Assembly: GCF_963678635.1 (NCBI RefSeq)
Contig: NC_087071.1
Span: forward strand, 42,298,153-42,362,152
DNA length: 64,000 bases
Direction of reading: 5' to 3'
Source: Symsagittifera roscoffensis
Lineage: Eukaryota; Xenacoelomorpha; Acoela; Convolutidae
The first letter of the stretch is position 1, and each line of letters begins with the position of its first letter. The position numbers were made by a program, and so were the translations under genes. The notes under the pieces were generated by a model. That model saw only the letters and a program-made list of their open reading frames with translations, was not told the DNA's origin and made no database searches. This document shows, piece by piece, positions 11,306 to 23,600 of this stretch.

Positions 11306-12780
11306 ATGACGAAAGAAGGGACAAAGATAATGTTCATTATCTCAGTCGCAGAACACCAGGTGGCCAAGAACTTGAGTGAACCATCCGAGATTACACTAGT
11401 CCACCTGGACATTTATGCAGACTACCTGAGGGAGAAAGATCCCGAGCTGGATTCCAGGGCAGCAGGTCCGAGGCTGATGAGAGTGGATGGACATTACATC
11501 GAGGTCCATGGCCCATATCCGATTCTGATGAATGTGGACGGTATCAATATCTACACAAAAGCTCACGTAACTGATGCGAGTGATCAGGTAGGCCGGATAT
11601 ACATTGGCCAAGAAGAGCTGAAGGTGCGACGAATAGGACACAATGCAATGCTTGAACAGGATGCGGCCCACATAGGTTGCGAAGCCAATCTGGCAGCACA
11701 TGTGCTAGATGTGTAGGGCAGACAACTTTCAGCGAAAGGACTGTTAGACACGGGTGCAGTGGTCAGTGTCATGCCACTCAAAACCTGGACTGACATGGGC
11801 TTTGACAGGTCGGATCTGATACCGACAAACATAAGACTGGCAGCTGCCAATCAGGGAGCAATCTATGTGACAGGACGGACCCCTATTATATCACTGCAGC
11901 ATGGGGGAAGACATCTTTGGATGAGCTTCCTGGTGGTGGAAAATTTGGACGAATCCGATCAATTCATCCTGGGAAGGGATTTCGTGCGCAACTTTGATGT
12001 CTTGATCGACCTCAATGACGGGTTGATCAGGATCAAAGATCCGGAGAGGAAGTATGAAAAGAAACCTCTTAATAAGATCTTAATTAACCAGGCTAAGGTG
12101 GCGATTTTTCTTGATCGAAAAGTGAGATTGAAACCAAACCTAGCCGTGGTAGCGACGTTCAGGATGAGGAATCTTAATGAACTCAGTAATGACAAACACG
12201 TGTGCCTGGTACCAAATCCAAACAGTAAGAGCTCGGCTATTTTAGGAAGAAGCTTGTCACTCACTCAGAGAAGACTGTGTGTGAGTGTGTTGTTGAACAC
12301 AGAAGCAACAACAGTGACAATACAGAGGGGAAAGAAACTTGGCTACGCATTGCCTCTGAACACAGACTTTCAGAGTGTGGAGAACTTGAAACAATTTGAT
12401 GTAACTAAATGTCCCTTGCATGCGAACCAAGAATGTATACTGAAGAGAATAAATGAATCGAAATCTTCTAGGAAACTGTTTTCAATGAAGTCGGAAACAG
12501 ATGATGGGTTGTCTAGTTGTTCGAATTTTCCTGAGAGACCGACAGAAACAGAGTTAGCAGCGGATAAGCCGGTACTACCTGAGATAGAACATTTGAAGGG
12601 TAAAATATCAGACAAGGAACTAGATTCGCTCAGGGTGGTGCTAAGTCGGAATGCAGACGTTTTTTCGAAACATAAGGTCGACATAGGTTGCTGTAATTTT
12701 GTAGAACACGAGATTGAGATACAAGAGGGCTCGGTACCTCATAGGGAAGGGGCGAGAAGAAGGAAATCGAGATGTTAATG
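11306..12780 (+). pseudogene. Element A protease region and linker (fossil)
   Basis: A retropepsin-like core lies at about 11735-12000, with LLDTGAV at its start and QFILGRDFVRNFDV at its end, as in element B. The linker towards RT carries phrases shared with B: SETDDGLSSCSNFPERP, KPVLPEIEHLKG and ADIGCCNFVEHEIE-like. The region is broken. In the family this enzyme matures the polyprotein. Confidence 0.8.
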
Positions 12781-13640
12781 GAGTACGACATGATCGGGCC
12801 GTCAAAGTCCCCGTGGGCTTGTGGCGTGGTCATGGCCAAAAAGAAAGGGGGCAACTCAGGTTTTGTTGTGATTTCCGTTATCTGAACGCAGTGACTATAA
12901 AGGACGCGTCTCCTATCCAAGCTGGGAGACGCGAAGTTCTTCACGACGTTAGATTTGGGCTCGGCGTTCTGGCAAGTGCCACTCCGAAAGCAAGATCGTG
13001 AAAAAACGGGCTTCGCGTGCGAGCTGGGATTGTTCCAGTGGAAGAGGATGCCGTTCGGATTGTGCAACGCGACGGCCACATTCCAGCGACTGATGGCCCA
13101 GGCACTCACGAGTGTGACGAAGAAATACGGAAACCTCATCATGTGTTACGTCGATGATGTCGTGATCCTAGAGGATCACATAGAGAGGTTGGAAGAGGTG
13201 TTTACTTGCATGAAGCAGGCGGGACTGAGATGTAAACCCTCGAAGTGTGAAATTCTCAGAGACTCCATAAAATATCTAGGCCGCCTGGTGGATAAGCATG
13301 GAGTGAGACCAGACCCCGAAGCGGTCGAAGCGGTTTTGACCTGGAAGGCGCCCAAGACAGATACACAAATGATGAGTTTTTTGGGGTTTGCTAACTATTA
13401 TCGGGAGTTCGTCAAGGGATACGCCGACTAGATATACCCCATGCAACAGTTGATGAGAAATAAAGGCAAAACGTTCACTTGGACCGATGAGGCACAAGTT
13501 GCATTTGAAAACATTAAACGTGAATTTTGCGAGGCACCAGTCCTCGGCATGCCAACAGAGAAGGGATCTGCTAGTCCGATCCAATCTGGTGCAGCAGGAG
13601 CATACCTGGCTGGGTATAAACAGCATTGCTCTGCTAAATA
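12781..13640 (+). pseudogene. Element A reverse transcriptase region (fossil)
   Basis: Ty3/Gypsy RT blocks are readable: LRFCCDFRYLN near 12856, LGSAFWQVPLRKQDR near 12955, RMPFGLCNATATFQRLM near 13047, the catalytic YVDD at 13147-13158, and FLGFANYYREF near 13380. The wording is nearly that of element B. The region is broken and is followed by a serine/acidic-rich linker. Confidence 0.85.
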
Positions 13641-14578
13641 GGACAGTGAATGTGGCGCCGGAAGTCATGGGGAAACTTCGTGACTTGCGGGATAGAGAAG
13701 TCGACAGACATGATCGTGAGTGGATGGAGACCATGCAGCGATTGACCGTAACTGAGAAAACGGAGAAGAGGCCGGTGATCATTCGCGGTCGCGATGTGGA
13801 ACGGGATTGCCGGTCGATAGTGAACCGGCTGGTGACCTCAATGCCGAAGGATGTCTTGTTGAGGACTTCATTCACAGAACGTGAGAAACCGACCTCGGTC
13901 CAAGTCACTGAGGAAGTCAGGGTTATGTCGAAATCCAGCTTCACGAGAAAATTACATTTCACAGATGCAAAAGCAGAATACGAGCCGGGCTCAGATAGCT
14001 CTTCCGGGGACGAAACAATGTCCGGGGAGTCGGACACCTTCAGGCCCGTGCAGGACGATTTGTCCGGGGAGAGGTTGATGAGACCACCTAGGGTCAGAAT
14101 TTTGTCCGGGGAGTCGGATTCAAAGCGACCAATGGACAGAGTTTTGTCCGGGGAGTCGAGAAACATCACAGACAGAGTGGAACGTGATGGTGTGGAATCA
14201 CTCGGCTCAAGTGATGACTCGAGGCCTCAGTCCTGGGACAACACATCCGAGACTACTTCCAATTCTGATGTATCGGATTTTGCGATTCATTCCTTGTTGG
14301 TGGACTGGAAACAGCGCGGGCTGGACAGGGAAATGCATCAGGATCCGGACAGAGACAGATACACCTCCGATGAGGAGGGCACCGTGGTGGATAATGCTGC
14401 TGATGAGCTCGAGCTGATAGCAGTTTCCAAACGCCCAACCAGATTACTGCCACATGGTACGGTTGTCCGTACCAATCTGGAGCCATCTGTGCAGGAAGCG
14501 ACGCCTTTGAAGAAGATATGGTGCGTCAAGTTGATGGACGATGCTCATGCTCCGGAGATAATGAGCGGGTAATTAAAC
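13641..14578 (+). other. Acidic SGES-rich linker with repeated polypurine motif
   Basis: This segment lies between RT and integrase and encodes low-complexity acidic sequence with repeated (L/M)SGES phrases. The underlying DNA word GTCCGGGGAG occurs at 14020, 14062, 14103 and 14145, a spacing of 41-42 bp. The same word forms the polypurine tract next to the 3' LTR. Element B has a matching acidic linker with two copies. Confidence 0.7.
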
Positions 14579-16760
14579 GTGATAAAGACGTATCTGAAAG
14601 CCAGATACCGGCTGTCGGACCTCCTAAGGGCTCAACAAAATGAGAGAATGACGAGCAGTCTGAAAAGATGGATCGAGAATGGAGCACCTGACAAAGGAGA
14701 TTTGGAAGAAAACAGCTACAAGATCTTGAAGCAGTTCTACCTGAAAAGAAAAGATTTGTTGTACCTGAACAAAGACAGAACCGTAGCCTGTAAACGTAGA
14801 GAGGAGGACACGGTCCTTTACAAGTGCAACTCGATAGTGTTACCACAGTTATACCAGACCGAATTGCTCTTTCGTTCACATGACCAAATGGGCCATCAGG
14901 GAGTGGACAAAGTGTATAACAGGATACAGAAACGATTCGAATGGCCTGGCTTGAAGGAGGCGTGTGAAAAGTGGATCTCTGCGTGCTTGTCGTGCCAACA
15001 GGCGAAGGACCCCAGGGAACTAAAATTCCCTCTGCAGTCAATAGAATCATCGGGAATCAATGAAGTGGTGCAGATTGATCACCAGAAGATATGCATGACA
15101 GCCACGGGCTATAATCAGGTGCTGGTAATGATTGATCATTTTACGAAATATGCAGAGGAAGCACCCTGCATGACAGCATCAGCGGAAGAAACATGCGATC
15201 TTTTGATAAATGTGTGGATAGCGAGGCACGGCTGCCCCATCACGTTCCAATCGGACAATGGCAAAGCATTCGTGGGTGATCTCACGAAGGAGTTAATGAA
15301 AAGGTCGCAGGTAGCACAGGCCCACTCGACCACTTATCACCCGCAAACGAATGGCCTAGTCGAGAGGCAAAATCGCACGCTGGTATCCATGTTGAGAGTT
15401 TATTGCTCACGCTACATGGATGACTGGGATAGACACTTACCGCAAGTGATGGGTGCTTACAACAGCACAGAGCACTCCACCACGGGAATAAGTCCGCATA
15501 TGATGCTAACGGGTCACGAAAAAGGGCTTCCGTTGACTTTTTTCTACCCTGAATATGAAGGGAAGAGAACAGCACCGCAAACGTCCGTGCGGGATATCAT
15601 TAGAAGACAGCAGGACCTCAATGAATTATGCAGGAGGAACACGCAACAGGCGCAAATTAGACAAAAAAGGAGGTTTGATAAAAGGACTGCCGATGCAAAA
15701 GCCTACTCAGTGGGCGATTACGTCTGGGTGTTTCAGGAAGTAGTTCCACCAAAAGGAACCAAAAAATTATTGAAGAAATGGCGTGGCCCATTTCAAATAA
15801 CAGAAGTGCACCAAGGAGGTCGGTTTGATCGACTGAGCACAGGAAGAGCAGCTCATTACGAAAACATCAAACCGCACAATGCCTCATCATTGGACTGGTG
15901 CATCTCAGCGGACATGCAAGAGGGAGACTATTTGATAGTGGATCTTGCTTGTGAGGTGAATGAAAGAGGCACTCGTGACAAAAACGACAGAATTGAGGTG
16001 GTGGATGATTGCGATCTACCACTGGGCCTAAAGTTGACCGAGCGAGTAGAGGTGGATGACGAAACTCTACCTTATGCCGAAGAGGACTGGGACTGCCCAG
16101 AACAGACTGAAATTGACAAGGGAATACAACCTGACTTTCCTCTCACCATGGAGACACGCCAGTGCAAGAAGGGAAGGGATAAGAAAAAGTACAACCCGTA
16201 TGGCGAGGATTTCGTCATAGACAGGATAGTTTTAAATGATATGATGGAGTCGCTGTTTGGACTGGATGAAGTAGCGGTGCCTAGAGAGATCGACTTGGTA
16301 AATGACATGGATCAAGATTGGATCGACGATCGCTCCGAACCAGAAATGGAGTTCGAACCAGAGGTGGATCAGACTCATGAGCAAGAATTAACGAACTTGC
16401 GAGTGCTCGAATGGCTCCACGATCTGCCGACGGATCCTAAAGAGACAATCTTGACGATTCAGGATGTTGATAAAGACGGCATCAAATACGTCAGCCATGA
16501 CAATACCGAGTCCAACTGGGTCGCTCCAGATGGCCCTCTACGCGTTCCGCATTCCAACCTCGATCTGCTCGATTTTGGGCAATCGACGGGGACGTCGATG
16601 GATATTTTTGTCCGGGGAGTGGGGGTAGGACTCACCCACACCGAGAACTTGATCATTAAAAAATTAAAATTGGCAAGAGAAACCGGAGAATTGGAAACGG
16701 AAGGCGAGAACGCTAAAAAACCACCTTTCGGACGGATTTTTGAATCTTATTTCGACCTAC
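14579..16760 (+). pseudogene. Element A integrase region and C-terminal pol (fossil)
   Basis: The H2C2 zinc-binding region (SHDQMGHQG ... CLSCQQ) lies at about 14875-15005. The catalytic core follows with QIDHQK near 15070, QSDNGKAF near 15250 and LVERQNR near 15355. An SH3-like tail (YVWVFQEVVPPKGTKKLLKKWRGPF) spans about 15718-15800. An acidic linker leads to IFVRGVGVGLTHTEN near 16605. This is the longest surviving readable part of element A, but it belongs to a broken copy. Confidence 0.85.
16605..16630 (+). promoter_or_regulatory. Candidate central polypurine tract, element A
   Basis: TTGTCCGGGGAGTGGGGGTA shares GTCCGGGGAGT with the tract beside the 3' LTR. It lies 0.48 of the way from the 5' end. 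It is also coding (FVRGVGVG), so conservation could be protein-driven. Confidence 0.4.
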
Positions 16761-16779
16761 CGAACCATTATTCAAACAA

Positions 16780-17227
16780 TATCGTCATAACGGACAGCGA
16801 TTTCATACTCACGGAACGTACATGCGCTATAGCGATAACCGCGGACGTAAGCTTCAAAACAGCACTAGCGGCTGACTTTAAAAAAGTGTATTAGAATATC
16901 GAGTTTTTATGGAAACAGACGCCTGGTGTGGGAGGGATGATAGCGCTGCCCCCTGTTGCATCACAGATACCAGGGAAATATTTGTGTTTCCTGGTTACCA
17001 AGGCCACTGATAGGCAACACGTAGATCCAGAGAGCTTGTCATTGGCCTTGATTCGACTTAGGGATTTTCTGGTTGAGAGAGGAGTGACCTTTCTCTCGTT
17101 ACCAGTCTATGATCCCATTAGGGGAAAGCTATATCCGAGAGAGTTGTACGCCCTTGTGCACGTGATATTTTCAGAAACTGACATAGAGGTTTACTTACAT
17201 AAAAAGTACTATCTGAGCATATGCTAG
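16780..17227 (+). pseudogene. Element A macrodomain-like C-terminus of pol (fossil)
   Basis: This is the end of the gag-pol region: VITDSDFIL, AIAITADVSFKTALAADFKK, GGMIALPPVASQIPGKYLCF, LVTK, LALIRLRDFLVERGV, LPVYDPIRGKL, LYALVHVIFSETDIEVYLHKKYY. Order and spacing match OARD1/TARG1-type macrodomains ([22 protein letters not shown] ... YIYYLITK ... DLSMPRIGCGLD ... VFEATDIKITVY). The copy is broken. Whether the family domain binds ADP-ribose cannot be told from sequence. Confidence 0.65.
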
Positions 17228-17696
17228 GAGTTGCATTCGGCGATAAGTGGTTTTTATTAAGTTCATTTTATAGAGATTAGGATTGAGTTAGGTTAGCTAC
17301 TAGGGATTATGTTTTTAGGTAATAATGTAGATATATGATGTTTTTGTGTTATGTTATTGTTAGGGCATGTTATATGTGATGTTTGGATGTTTGTGTCCTG
17401 AAAGACCTGAAACACTCCAGGTATTGAAAGTGACAGCGCTCATTCGTGTTACCTCGAAAAGGTTGAAGGTGGACGATCCACCTTGGTGCTAAGTTTTAAA
17501 TCATTAACGAAGAAAAATTTCAATGGATCGTTTTAAAGAAAAAAAATGTGAATGATGTTTTATCCTGAAAATGGGACCGCATGAAATGATGGTTTTAAGT
17601 CGTGACTTGTTTTTTAGATCTTGATTGATCAAATCTTGTTTAATGAATCAAACAAACTCGAAGGAACTTCACGACACGAGAATCAACACGTTAGAA
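17228..17696 (+). other. Inter-ORF gap of element A with 3' splice-site-like sequence
   Basis: About 470 bp without coding. Near its end lies CGTGACTTGTTTTTTAG|ATC, with the AG at 17616-17617. The pyrimidine tract and branch-like GTGAC fit a splice acceptor just ahead of ORF2. Element B has CTTTCTGTTTTCAG|ATC in the same place. Both would deliver a spliced RNA whose first conserved AUG opens ORF2 (at 17697 here). Confidence 0.5.
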
Positions 17697-20600
17697 ATGG
17701 GTGATACAAATGAATTAATGGAATTCCTCTCAGCGAGTCTAGGAGCGACTCTAGACGAGATCTATCAGCGGCTGATTGATTGTGATTTTACACGAGAAGT
17801 CCCGGGATTGGCGATGTTTGTGGTCGCGCTCCTCAACGCGTTGGGACGAGAGGGTCGAGGTAATTGCCCCACGGAAGTGGTATTGATGCTGGCCTTCGGT
17901 GAGTCCGGGACCGCCGAGAGAGGTCGAAACCGATTGATGAGATGGCGCCGAGGAGAAATGTCCGGACACGACTTGGCTCGTGAGCCGGGACTAGGCGAAC
18001 AAAGGGATCACCGGCTAGGTGAGATGCCCCTACCTGTTCAGCCCGCGCAGCCGCTTGTCGGAGCTAAAAGACTACGTGATGGGCCGGGCCCATCACACTC
18101 AGTAGACTCCCCAACAGCTGCTCCTCCTCTCAAGAGAGTGAAGGTGAGCGAGATCGAGATACAGACCTCGGAGACGATCGAGACCTTGGAGAAGAAAGAA
18201 AGGGATCAGAACGAGCTGTGTGCCAAGCTGCAGGAGTACAGCACAATATCTCGAGAAAGGGACGAATGGAAGAAGAAATTTGAAGACCTGCAAATAGCCT
18301 ACAAGGAAGAGGAAATAAAACATCTGAAGGAACTATATATGGCGAGGGTGAGTCAAGTGTCACCGGAGGTTCTGGCTACGATGAACTCCTTGGAAGCATC
18401 CAGGGACACACGTCCCAGGACGAGGGCACAGGAGCTGTGCGCACCGAGAGGGCCCGAGGCTCCTCAGCAGACACTACAGTCTGCTCCCAACCCGAGAAAC
18501 ACGATACCAGACCCCTCCGACACCTATCTCGCTCCTCAGTTTCAAGAGTCATTCAATCAGGTGGCTAGAGCAACAATGGATGAGATCAACAGAACCACTG
18601 GGCCGACATTGGGTAGGGTCGTCCCTTCCCAACGCTTTGATCATTCTTCCAGCAGCTCAGAGCGAACACCTCGAACTGTAGTACCTGCAGGGACTGCGCA
18701 TGACGGGACAATTCAGAGATCTCGCGTGGTTGATATTAGAAAGAATCTAACGTTGCGCAACCAGTTCGTGCAAGTGGCCACGGAGCATCCTCGTGCTTGT
18801 TTGAATGGCATGGGCTGGAACCCCGCCATAAGCAACCAGGCGATTCCCTCAGGGAGTCGTCATTTGGTTATAGGGGACAGTTTAGTGAGAGATCTAAACG
18901 AGATCTTTGTCAACGGGCAGACTACTGTCCTATCTTTTGGAGGCGCTTCCGTAGCTCAAGTCATCAAAATGATGGAGTTCCAGGGAGAGGATCACCTAGA
19001 TACGTTGGTGATAATGCTCGGGACCAATGACGTTTCGAGGGCCCCTGTAACCCCAGAGGGCAAGTGGGAACCCCTACTGGTCTGCCTTCTGAATGAACTG
19101 AAAGAGAAGTACAGACCCAGACTTGTGGTTCTATGCACGATACCACAGAACCCGGAGATGGGCACGCCGGTTGCAGATTTTATGAATGGTAACGTGACCC
19201 GGTGGAACGAGATGACTCGCGGTCTGGTAAGGAGCAACCCCGGCGAGCTGCGACTCATGGATCTAGAAAACATGCTGCGCATGATCGATCACCTCACGCT
19301 CACCAGGGACGGCATACATTTCAACACCCAGCAAGGGAGGCGCTGGATAAACGACGTGTTCCAGACGCAGTTGAGGGAAATGGAACAAGAATTGAGGACA
19401 ACCGGCTCACTGGCTAGGACCAGTTCGACTGGAGGAGGTAGAGTGAGGGGTAATGGGCCAGAATCACTCGCCAATCGCCTCGGGCCCCTGGCAATGGAAA
19501 CGGGTGCAGCTGCTCCCGTCGCTCCGAGCTCAGATGTGAGAGCGAGGTTGGGGACTGCCCCTCCTCCCAGGACTCAACCGTTGGAGAACCGACTTGGCAG
19601 ATCGGTTGTTCAGAACCGGATTAGCTCCCAGACCGTGTCTAGGTGGAGTGACACGTCTGCCACAGCAACTCCTCCTTCGACAACAGGATAATCCACGAGC
19701 GCCGTGCCGACAGAGGGAGTCGAACCAAACAGTGTGCTGCTCTGGAACCGTCCAGATTCCAGCGGTTGGGGACAATATAAGACAGACATGACGGCGAAAT
19801 TGAACATGAACACGTTGACGTGTCGGGAGGATGCAAGGAAGATGATCGGTGGAGAGGGTCCCACAGTGTCGCGATTGTATCGAATACCGGGTGTGGATTG
19901 GCTGGTAGCGGGACAGGAACAGTTCAGCTCCGCGACTACGCTCAGGTACGTGGACCTCAATGGATTGCCTCAGGACAGTACCCTTGGACCCTTGAATACC
20001 CGATCTCTCACAGACGTCCGTCGGAGAGCCAGAGAGCTGACACCACCTGCTAGGAAGGGTAAGTTTCTGGCAGAGAACAAGCCCAACAACAAGCATCACA
20101 AGATGTACAGACAGTTTGCTAAACCTCCCGGCCAAGCGCCTGGTGAATATTCGAGAGACTATCCCCGAGAGATATGCAGGGCTGATGGCACCAGTGGTGA
20201 CAGCCTGTTTGCCGCCTATGATCCCTTGGATATGAAAGCTGCCAAGTACCTGATAGTGGCCAGTTCGGATTATCTCTACACGCCCCGTTCTCTCTTTTGG
20301 CCTGATGTGATTTTCTTGACGGCGCCTAAGTTGGACTGGGGACAATCAGCAGCTGCTCCAAGAGAGTAAAGGTGAGCGAGATCGAGATACAGACCTCGGA
20401 GACGATCGAGACCTTGGAGAAGAAAGAAAGGGATCAGAACGAGCTGTGTGCCAAGCTGCAGGAGTACAGCACAATATCTCGAGAAAGGGACGAATGGAAG
20501 AAGAAATTTGAAGACCTGCAAATAGCCTACAAGGAAGAGGAAATAAAACATCTGAAGGAACTATATATGGCGAGGGTGAGTCAAGTGTCACCGGAGGTTC

Positions 20601-23600
20601 TGGCTACGATGAACTCCTCGGAAGCATCCAGGGACACACGTCCCAGGACGAGGGCACAGGAGCTGTGCGCACCGAGAGGGCCCGAGGCTCCTCAGCAGAC
20701 ACTACAGTCTGCTCCCAACCCGAGAAACACGATACCAGACCCCTCCGACACCTATCTCGCTCCTCAGTTTCAAGAGTCATTCAATCAGGTGGCTAGAGCA
20801 ACAATGGATGAGATCAACAGAACCACTGGGCCGACATTGGGTAGGGTCGTCCCTTCCCAACGCTTTGATCATTCTTCCAGCAGCTCAGAGCGAACACCTC
20901 GAACTGTAGTACCTGCAGGGACTGCGCATGACGGGACAATTCAGAGATCTCGCGTGGTTGATATTAGAAAGAATCTAACGTTGCGCAACCAGTTCGTGCA
21001 AGTGGCCACGGAGTATCCTCGTGCTTGTTTGAATGGCATGGGCTGGAACCCCGCCATAAGCAACCAGGCGATTCCCTCAGGGAGTCGTCATTTGGTTATA
21101 GGGGACAGTTTAGTGAGAGATCTAAACGAGATCTTTGTCAACGGGCAGACTACTGTCCTATCTTTTGGAGGCGCTTCCGTAGCTCAAGTCATCAAAATGA
21201 TGGAGTTCCAGGGAGAGGATCACCTAGATACGTTGGTGATAATGCTCGGGACCAATGACGTTTCGAGGGCCCCTGTAACCCCAGAGGGCAAGTGGGAACC
21301 CCTACTGGTCTGCCTTCTGAATGAACTGAAAGAGAAGTACAGACCCAGACTTGTGGTTCTATGCACGATACCACAGAACCCGGAGATGGGCACGCCGGTT
21401 GCAGATTTTATGAATGGTAACGTGACCCGGTGGAACGAGATGACTCGCGGTCTGGTAAGGAGCAACCCCGGCGAGCTGCGACTCATGGATCTAGAAAACA
21501 TGCTGCGCATGATCGATCACCTCACGCTCACCAGGGACGGCATACATTTCAACACCCAGCAAGGGAGGCGCTGGATAAACGACGTGTTCCAGACGCAGTT
21601 GAGGGAAATGGAACAAGAATTGAGGACAACCGGCTCACTGGCTAGGACCAGTTCGACTGGAGGAGGTAGAGTGAGGGGTAATGGGCCAGAATCACTCGCC
21701 AATCGCCTCGGGCCCCTGGCAATGGAAACGGGTGCAGCTGCTCCCGTCGCTCCGAGCTCAGATGTGAGAGCGAGGTTGGGGACTGCCCCTCCTCCCAGGA
21801 CTCAACCGTTGGAGAACCGACTTGGCAGATCGGTTGTTCAGAACCGGATTAGCTCCCAGACCGTGTCTAGGTGGAGTGACACGTCTGCCACAGCAACTCC
21901 TCCTTCGACAACAGGATAATCCACGAGCGCCGTGCCGACAGAGGGAGTCGAACCAAACAGTGTGCTGCTCTGGAACCGTCCAGATTCCAGCGGTTGGGGA
22001 CAATATAAGACAGACATGACGGCGAAATTGAACATGAACACGTTGACGTGTCGGGAGGATGCAAGGAAGATGATCGGTGGAGAGGGTCCCACAGTGTCGC
22101 GATTGTATCGAATACCGGGTGTGGATTGGCTGGTAGCGGGACAGGAACAGTTCAGCTCCGCGACTACGCTCAGGTACGTGGACCTCAATGGATTGCCTCA
22201 GGACAGTACCCTTGGACCCTTGAATACCCGATCTCTCACAGACGTCCGTCGGAGAGCCAGAGAGCTGACACCACCTGCTAGGAAGGGTAAGTTTCTGGCA
22301 GAGAACAAGCCCAACAACAAGCATCACAAGATGTACAGACAGTTTGCTAAACCTCCCGGCCAAGCGCCTGGTGAATATTCGAGAGACTATCCCCGAGCGA
22401 CCTCGGTGGAAGGAGACGACAAGAGATATGCAGGGCTGATGGCACCAGTGGTGACAGCCTGTTTGCCGCCTATGATCCCTTGGATATGAAAGCTGCCAAG
22501 TACCTGATAGTGGCCAGTTCGGATTATCTCTACACGCCCCGTTCTCTCTTTTGGCCTGATGTGATTTTCTTGACGGCGCCTAAGTTGGACTGGGGACAAT
22601 CAGCAGGCATGATGATAAGTGTGCGAAGGGTAGTCAGCATGGAACCGCAGGTGATAGTGGTTGCAGGCTCGAATGATCACCTGCAGAGCAAAGGGTTGTT
22701 GTCCCGACTGACGGATGGATCGATCCCGAGCAATTAGGTCATAGGAGAGGCGATAATGACATTGCTCTCGGCAATGGCTGAGGTAGAAACATCAGTAAAC
22801 AACGCTTCACTCAAAATGTGGTGAAGGTTGTCTTTGTGTTATCACCAGGGTACGCCACATTGCCAGAACCCCTTCAGTTTGTGTACACGATGGCCACAAC
22901 GATAGCAGAGGGACGATTCAGCGAGATAATATCCGCGCCAAACAGAACGGTGGACCCCAACAACTACTACCCATACCGATTTGAGCTTCCTGCCGTTTGG
23001 GCTGACATTTCTAATGCCATACAGGGGTTCAAGGATTGTAGCACAACTCGGTTGGTGCTGGATGAAGTCCTGGGGTTGGAGCTGTCCAATTTCGCCAGAT
23101 TATTGAAATTGAGGCCAGGGGTAGATGACGATCATTTGTTAGTACAACAGGTGGCTGATGATCTCTGGTTCAGACAAATGGATCAGGCGGAGAATGAGCA
23201 GGGGAGGACGGTTAGAAAAAATATGACACCTGCAGAAGAGGATCTCATGGCATTGGCTTTGCGTACGAAGCCAAGCACCAACGCATGGTTGTACTTGTCA
23301 CCGAGATTGTGTACCTTGGGGGAAGATGCATTCGAGCATGCACCGGCGGTGATCAAAGAGATACACGCGTATCTGAAAAACTTGTTTAATGAGAGGGAGT
23401 TAGCCGGGGGCATGATGTTGCAGATGATGCAGGACGTGAAGATGATGTCATTGGATAAGTTCCAAGCTGATATCTTGGCCACGAGGGCACAATATGAACA
23501 ATCAGACGCTGTCTTGGGTGGAATGGGAGTGGGATGGACGCCATCCTTCTTGTCAACATGTTACCCGAGGGCATCCAGGAACTTGGTCGCGAGCTTCGTC

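Noticed and set aside
17625-17696. Earlier start for ORF2 of element A at 17625-17641
   Set aside because: Sequence similarity with element B ORF2 starts at the Met encoded at 17697, which also follows the putative splice acceptor.
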